From a bacterium 1XD21-70 (GTDB taxonomy: Bacteria; Bacillota; Clostridia; Lachnospirales; Lachnospiraceae), in assembly GCA_003669055.1 (NCBI GenBank), contig RAYB01000015.1, forward strand, positions 1-64,000: DNA of 64,000 nucleotides, in the 5' to 3' direction. The position numbers and the translations under genes are program-made. The notes below the pieces were generated by a model. That model worked only from the letters and a program-made list of their open reading frames with translations. It was not told where the DNA came from and made no database searches. Shown piece after piece: positions 60,790 to 64,000 of the stretch; the first letter of the stretch is position 1, and each line of letters begins with the position of its first letter.

Positions 60790-62250
60790 TCAGTCTCCCG
60801 ATACCCGGTTATAATCTTGTTTTGCATCACTGATGATATATTCCACATAATCTGTCAGCACGGTAAAAGAGCCGTCTCCTGTCCAAAGCTGATAGTCCGG
60901 ATCCCGAAGCGTCTTTTCCCGGATTTGGTACGCAGTCCCCTGGTAATAATGGTAATTCAGTTCTGAGTACAGTTCTGACATCTGATCCAGCTGTTCCATG
61001 GTCAACCCGGAAATCACCTGCAGCTTGTCATAAGACTGGTTATAGAATACCCTGCGCAGAAACGGTTCTTTAAATTTATTAAATTCCAGCAAATCCTCCT
61101 CTGTCCGGTTGTGCTCCCTCGCCCACCGCTCCACATCCACGGACTGTGTCCAATAGGAAAAGCTTCCGTCATCCCGGTAAATCAGGTTTCCGTATTGGCA
61201 GGCAGGTGTCGATAAGGAACTGGTCACCATCTCCCATATGCCCCTGTCTGCCTCAGAACGCTTCGCGTGCTGCACATGCAGATGCCCGCTGAGGAAAAAA
61301 GGCACACCCCAGCCTTCTAGGATTTCTACCAGTTCCTCCCCATGCTCAATGGTGCAGTCTTCGACATAAATCTCACTCTCATCGAGGAGGTTATGATGTG
61401 CTACCGGGATTACATTCATCCCGTTATCCCAGGCATTTTCCAATTCGGCCTCAATCCATTCATAGGTACTGGTCATGATCGCTCCGCCAACCAGAGCCTT
61501 TTGCTGGTACTGGCAGGTGTCAAGCATCAGCAAACAGTTGTAATCATCCACCTCATAAACGTAGCTAAGAGTTGCCCCATCCTCACTGACCGCCTCATCA
61601 TACCCAAAATCCCTATAGATCTCCCGGAATTCCTCCGGCGTAGTAAACTCTGCCGGGAAACGCTCTTCCCCCTTGTATTGCGCCGCATGGCGGTTGTTAA
61701 TATCATGGTTCCCGGGAATTACCAGCACCGGTATCCCTGCATCCTCCACCCGGTATAATTTCTCTGCCAGTTCTTCATGGCTCTTCTTCTCACCATCCAG
61801 AGTCAGATCCCCGCTTAAGATCAGCATATCCGGCCTCTCCTGAATCACTTCTTCCAAAAAAGCATCCGTAATCTGCTCCACATAAGTCACTACCTTGCCG
61901 TCGCCATGTTCTACCATATGTTGGAATCTGCTGCCTCCATCTGTCAGGGTTCTCGACAAATAATGGATATCTGTACCGATAATCGCTTTTTTCTCCCATT
62001 TATATTCGGGTTCTTCCGGTTCGCCCTCCTGCCCGGGAAACGGTTCTATCGGCTCTTGTGCCCCAGGTTCTTCTGTCTCCTCTTCCGACAGTATTATCTC
62101 CGGTTTTGCCGTTGCCGCCTCCGTGTCCCGCTCTGCCTCATCCGTCCCGGGCGGGGCTTTCGTCTCCTTAGAACAGGCTCCCAACAGCACGATGCATAAT
62201 ACGGCCGCCAAAACCTTTCCTAGGCGCCGTTGCCCTTTATATGCTTTCAT
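60790..62250 (-). CDS. Calcineurin-like metallophosphoesterase lipoprotein
   Basis: A 486-residue exported phosphoesterase. The signal peptide ends in a lipobox (VLLGAC), so the mature protein is a membrane-anchored lipoprotein. An acidic Glu/Pro-rich linker follows (about 27-85). The metal-binding motifs of the fold are all present: GTDIHY, GDLTLDG, GNHDI, AHHNL and SGHLHVQH. The C-terminal 150 residues are helical. The substrate is unknown. It lies upstream of cwlD on the same strand, 86 bp away. Confidence 0.9.
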   Translation of the reverse strand: MKAYKGQRRLGKVLAAVLCIVLLGACSKETKAPPGTDEAERDTEAATAKPEIILSEEETEEPGAQEPIEPFPGQEGEPEEPEYKWEKKAIIGTDIHYLSRTLTDGGSRFQHMVEHGDGKVVTYVEQITDAFLEEVIQERPDMLILSGDLTLDGEKKSHEELAEKLYRVEDAGIPVLVIPGNHDINNRHAAQYKGEERFPAEFTTPEEFREIYRDFGYDEAVSEDGATLSYVYEVDDYNCLLMLDTCQYQQKALVGGAIMTSTYEWIEAELENAWDNGMNVIPVAHHNLLDESEIYVEDCTIEHGEELVEILEGWGVPFFLSGHLHVQHAKRSEADRGIWEMVTSSLSTPACQYGNLIYRDDGSFSYWTQSVDVERWAREHNRTEEDLLEFNKFKEPFLRRVFYNQSYDKLQVISGLTMEQLDQMSELYSELNYHYYQGTAYQIREKTLRDPDYQLWTGDGSFTVLTDYVEYIISDAKQDYNRVSGD

Positions 62251-62304
62251 CCTCCCGCTTACCTCTGCTTGTTGCTGTTTTCCTTTCCCATAGCTTTTTC
62301 TGCC

Positions 62305-63972
62305 TTATGGCTTCTTGGGTTTCACGATCTTCCAAACTTCCGGGGTCTCAAACCCCAGCTTCCAGCATGCCACCCCTGCCAGCCCATGCTCCCAGATCAG
62401 ATCCATCTTCCTGCTGACAGACTGCTCCTCCTCCATCCACAGGCGGTAGACCGCATTCCCTTCCTGCAGTTCCCCATAATATTGTCCTAACTCCTCGTCC
62501 CAGTCCAGAACCATCCCCTTCTCCTTCACCCAGTTCTTCGCTGCTGCAATCCCCATGGAAGTGGCGGTTGTCTCCCCTCCCTCCTCCTTCCACAGGCGGG
62601 TATAAAAGGGGATCCCATTGACAAACTTTTCCTTGGGGACTATCTGCAAAGTATCCTCTATACCCTTTTTCACATATCCCAGGGACGCAACCGAACCGGC
62701 CTCCCCCCCTGCATGATGTTCATCATATGCCATAATGATTACGTAGTCTGCCACACGCCCCTGTTCCTCCCGGTTATAGAAAGAGGAATAGGCGGCAGGA
62801 ACCGTGTTGTCCACAGAAAGGATGATCCCTTCTTTTCTGCAGCTTACCGACAGTTCACGGATAAACTGTACATAATGGGCGCCTGCCTCTTCCTTGATCC
62901 CTTCCACATCCAGGTTGATTCCGTCAAGCCCGTAAGTTTTGGCATCTGACATCAGGGACTCGATCAGCTTTTTCCGCACACTGGTTTTGGCAAACAGAAC
63001 CTCAGACTGGACATTTTCCCCTTTATTAAAATTATCCAGCACCGCCCATACCTGAACCCCCATGGCATGTGCCTTCTCCACATATCCCCGGTCTGCCAGG
63101 CATTCATAATTTCCGTCATTGTCCGTCAGCATAAACCAGGTAGGGGCAATCACATTGATCCCTTCTGTGGCAGACATCAGCTGTTCCATGGCATCGTTGG
63201 CCTGCTGGGAAAACACCTGGTGCCAGGCTAAGCATACCGGCTCCCCTAATGATATGCTGGTGTACTCCGGTTCCTGGAAGCTGCTTACAAAATGATGGTC
63301 TTGGCCTTGCTCCAGGAAACGGTTCTGAATATAGCCCACATATCCGGAACCTGTACGCACTTTAGTCCAGTTTTCCATCTTTTCTAAGGCCTGCATGGCT
63401 TCATTCTCTGCCGCCTCTGTCAGGATCGGGCTCTTGATGCCGCCCTTTACCCGGATTTTCCCTGCTTTTTTTATTATTGCCGTAGGAACCGAATCCCATG
63501 TAGTATCGATAAATACCCTTCTGGCCTCTCCTTCTGCAAAAAACTCCATCCGGACATCCGTATAGTTGAGGATCAGGCCTGCCAAGAGCCAAACCTGGCC
63601 TTCCTGTTCTATGACCAATGGCTTGCCGTTCGTCCCGGCGGTTGCGGCATCAGCATAGATGATCTCCTCCGGCAGGGTGTAGACCAGAAGTTTTTCTGTG
63701 GCATCCCAGTAAAATTTTTCGTTCAGCGCCTGGTTGACCCAATCTAAAGGAAGGTATACTTCTCCGTTTATATAGCGGCCTTTTGTACCGTCAGCCAGTT
63801 CGTTGTCCAACAGGACTGCCACGCGGTCACCGGTTACGCCAAACCACTCGTTTTGATCTGCCAGGTCATTGGTTGGCATATACTTGTGGTAGAAGAAAAA
63901 ACCAGCGCCGAGGGCTCCTGTGAAGAAAAGGACACAGAGGAATGTTACAACTGATATAAGAAATCGCTTCAT
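62305..63972 (-). CDS. Secreted GH18 glycoside hydrolase with N-terminal wall-associated domains
   Basis: A 555-residue exported protein. An N-terminal membrane or signal segment (about 5-27) is followed by a copper-amine-oxidase-N-like/beta domain (about 45-150). An SH3-like segment follows (about 200-225; VRTGSGYVGYIQNRF), then the GH18 barrel (about 245-550) with the catalytic motif YGLDGINLDVEGI (DxxDxE). This arrangement resembles spore and wall hydrolases of the YaaH/YdhD kind rather than chitinases. It starts 28 bp from the window edge, and the upstream region is not visible. Confidence 0.88.
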   Translation of the reverse strand: MKRFLISVVTFLCVLFFTGALGAGFFFYHKYMPTNDLADQNEWFGVTGDRVAVLLDNELADGTKGRYINGEVYLPLDWVNQALNEKFYWDATEKLLVYTLPEEIIYADAATAGTNGKPLVIEQEGQVWLLAGLILNYTDVRMEFFAEGEARRVFIDTTWDSVPTAIIKKAGKIRVKGGIKSPILTEAAENEAMQALEKMENWTKVRTGSGYVGYIQNRFLEQGQDHHFVSSFQEPEYTSISLGEPVCLAWHQVFSQQANDAMEQLMSATEGINVIAPTWFMLTDNDGNYECLADRGYVEKAHAMGVQVWAVLDNFNKGENVQSEVLFAKTSVRKKLIESLMSDAKTYGLDGINLDVEGIKEEAGAHYVQFIRELSVSCRKEGIILSVDNTVPAAYSSFYNREEQGRVADYVIIMAYDEHHAGGEAGSVASLGYVKKGIEDTLQIVPKEKFVNGIPFYTRLWKEEGGETTATSMGIAAAKNWVKEKGMVLDWDEELGQYYGELQEGNAVYRLWMEEEQSVSRKMDLIWEHGLAGVACWKLGFETPEVWKIVKPKKP

Positions 63973-64000
63973 GGGATGGCCTCCTGTTGATTGACGGGCA

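Noticed and set aside
1-64000. tRNA, rRNA and CRISPR arrays
   Set aside because: No cloverleaf-type sequence ending in CCA with a GGTTCGA arm, no rRNA signature and no regularly spaced repeats were seen by reading. A covariance-model scan was not possible here.

Overview
The window looks like chromosomal DNA of a spore-forming Gram-positive Clostridia, most likely a Lachnospiraceae member. Base composition is moderately high in G+C. Ribosome binding sites are strong and of the GGAGG type. The genes divIC-spoIIE-tilS-hpt-ftsH, yabO-yabP-yabQ, yyaC and cwlD are sporulation or cell-division loci of Firmicutes. A 390-residue Prs, an ApgM-type phosphoglycerate mutase and a CBS/DRTGG inorganic pyrophosphatase also fit this family. 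I cannot name the species.

Layout. (1) 1-14.9 kb: a leftward surface-glycopolymer operon. It runs from a TPP-dependent enzyme through two SDR epimerases, a sugar C-methyltransferase-like protein, three glycosyltransferases and a polyprenyl-phosphate sugar-1-phosphate transferase to an LCP ligase. An HtrA protease with its own, oddly repeated promoter region follows. (2) 15-18.8 kb: a secreted cell-wall-binding-repeat protein and an intact GH13 amylase. (3) 19-26.6 kb: ftsH, hpt, tilS, spoIIE, divIC, yabQ, yabP, yabO, hup and mazG. The spoIIE product has no membrane domain. (4) 26.6-33.7 kb: a GlgX-like protein that has lost its catalytic residues, a nucleotidyltransferase, lepB, prs, and dnaD-dnaI behind a cluster of DnaA boxes. 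(5) 33.7-46.8 kb: murC, a class A PBP, the operon PPase - flavin reductase - aroK - apgM - yitT, a ROK glucokinase and transketolase. (6) 46.8-54.2 kb: envelope and sporulation proteins of mostly unknown role, mtnN, and a TSCPD protein.

The most striking feature is at 54.3-60.7 kb. The spore-cortex amidase gene cwlD is cut in two, inside the codons of its zinc-ligand motif GHGG, by a 5,692-bp element. A perfect 12-bp direct repeat (CCTCCATGTCCG) lies at both junctions. Recombination between the copies restores one in-frame reading frame of 231 codons. It also releases a circle whose junction is flanked by perfect 12-bp inverted arms, as expected for a serine-recombinase attP site. The element carries an intact large serine recombinase, a small coupled protein that is a candidate directionality factor, a DUF4258/YgiT toxin-antitoxin-like pair, a secreted cell-wall-binding protein, a group II intron with most of its reverse transcriptase deleted, and relics of a second related recombinase. 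It resembles the skin-type elements known from sigK and a few other sporulation genes, here in cwlD. Whether it is excised during sporulation cannot be read from the sequence.

At the right end (60.8-64 kb) are a calcineurin-like phosphoesterase lipoprotein and a GH18 protein. I saw no tRNA, rRNA or CRISPR array. Starts were moved inward from the longest open frame wherever a clear ribosome binding site and family N-terminus supported it.
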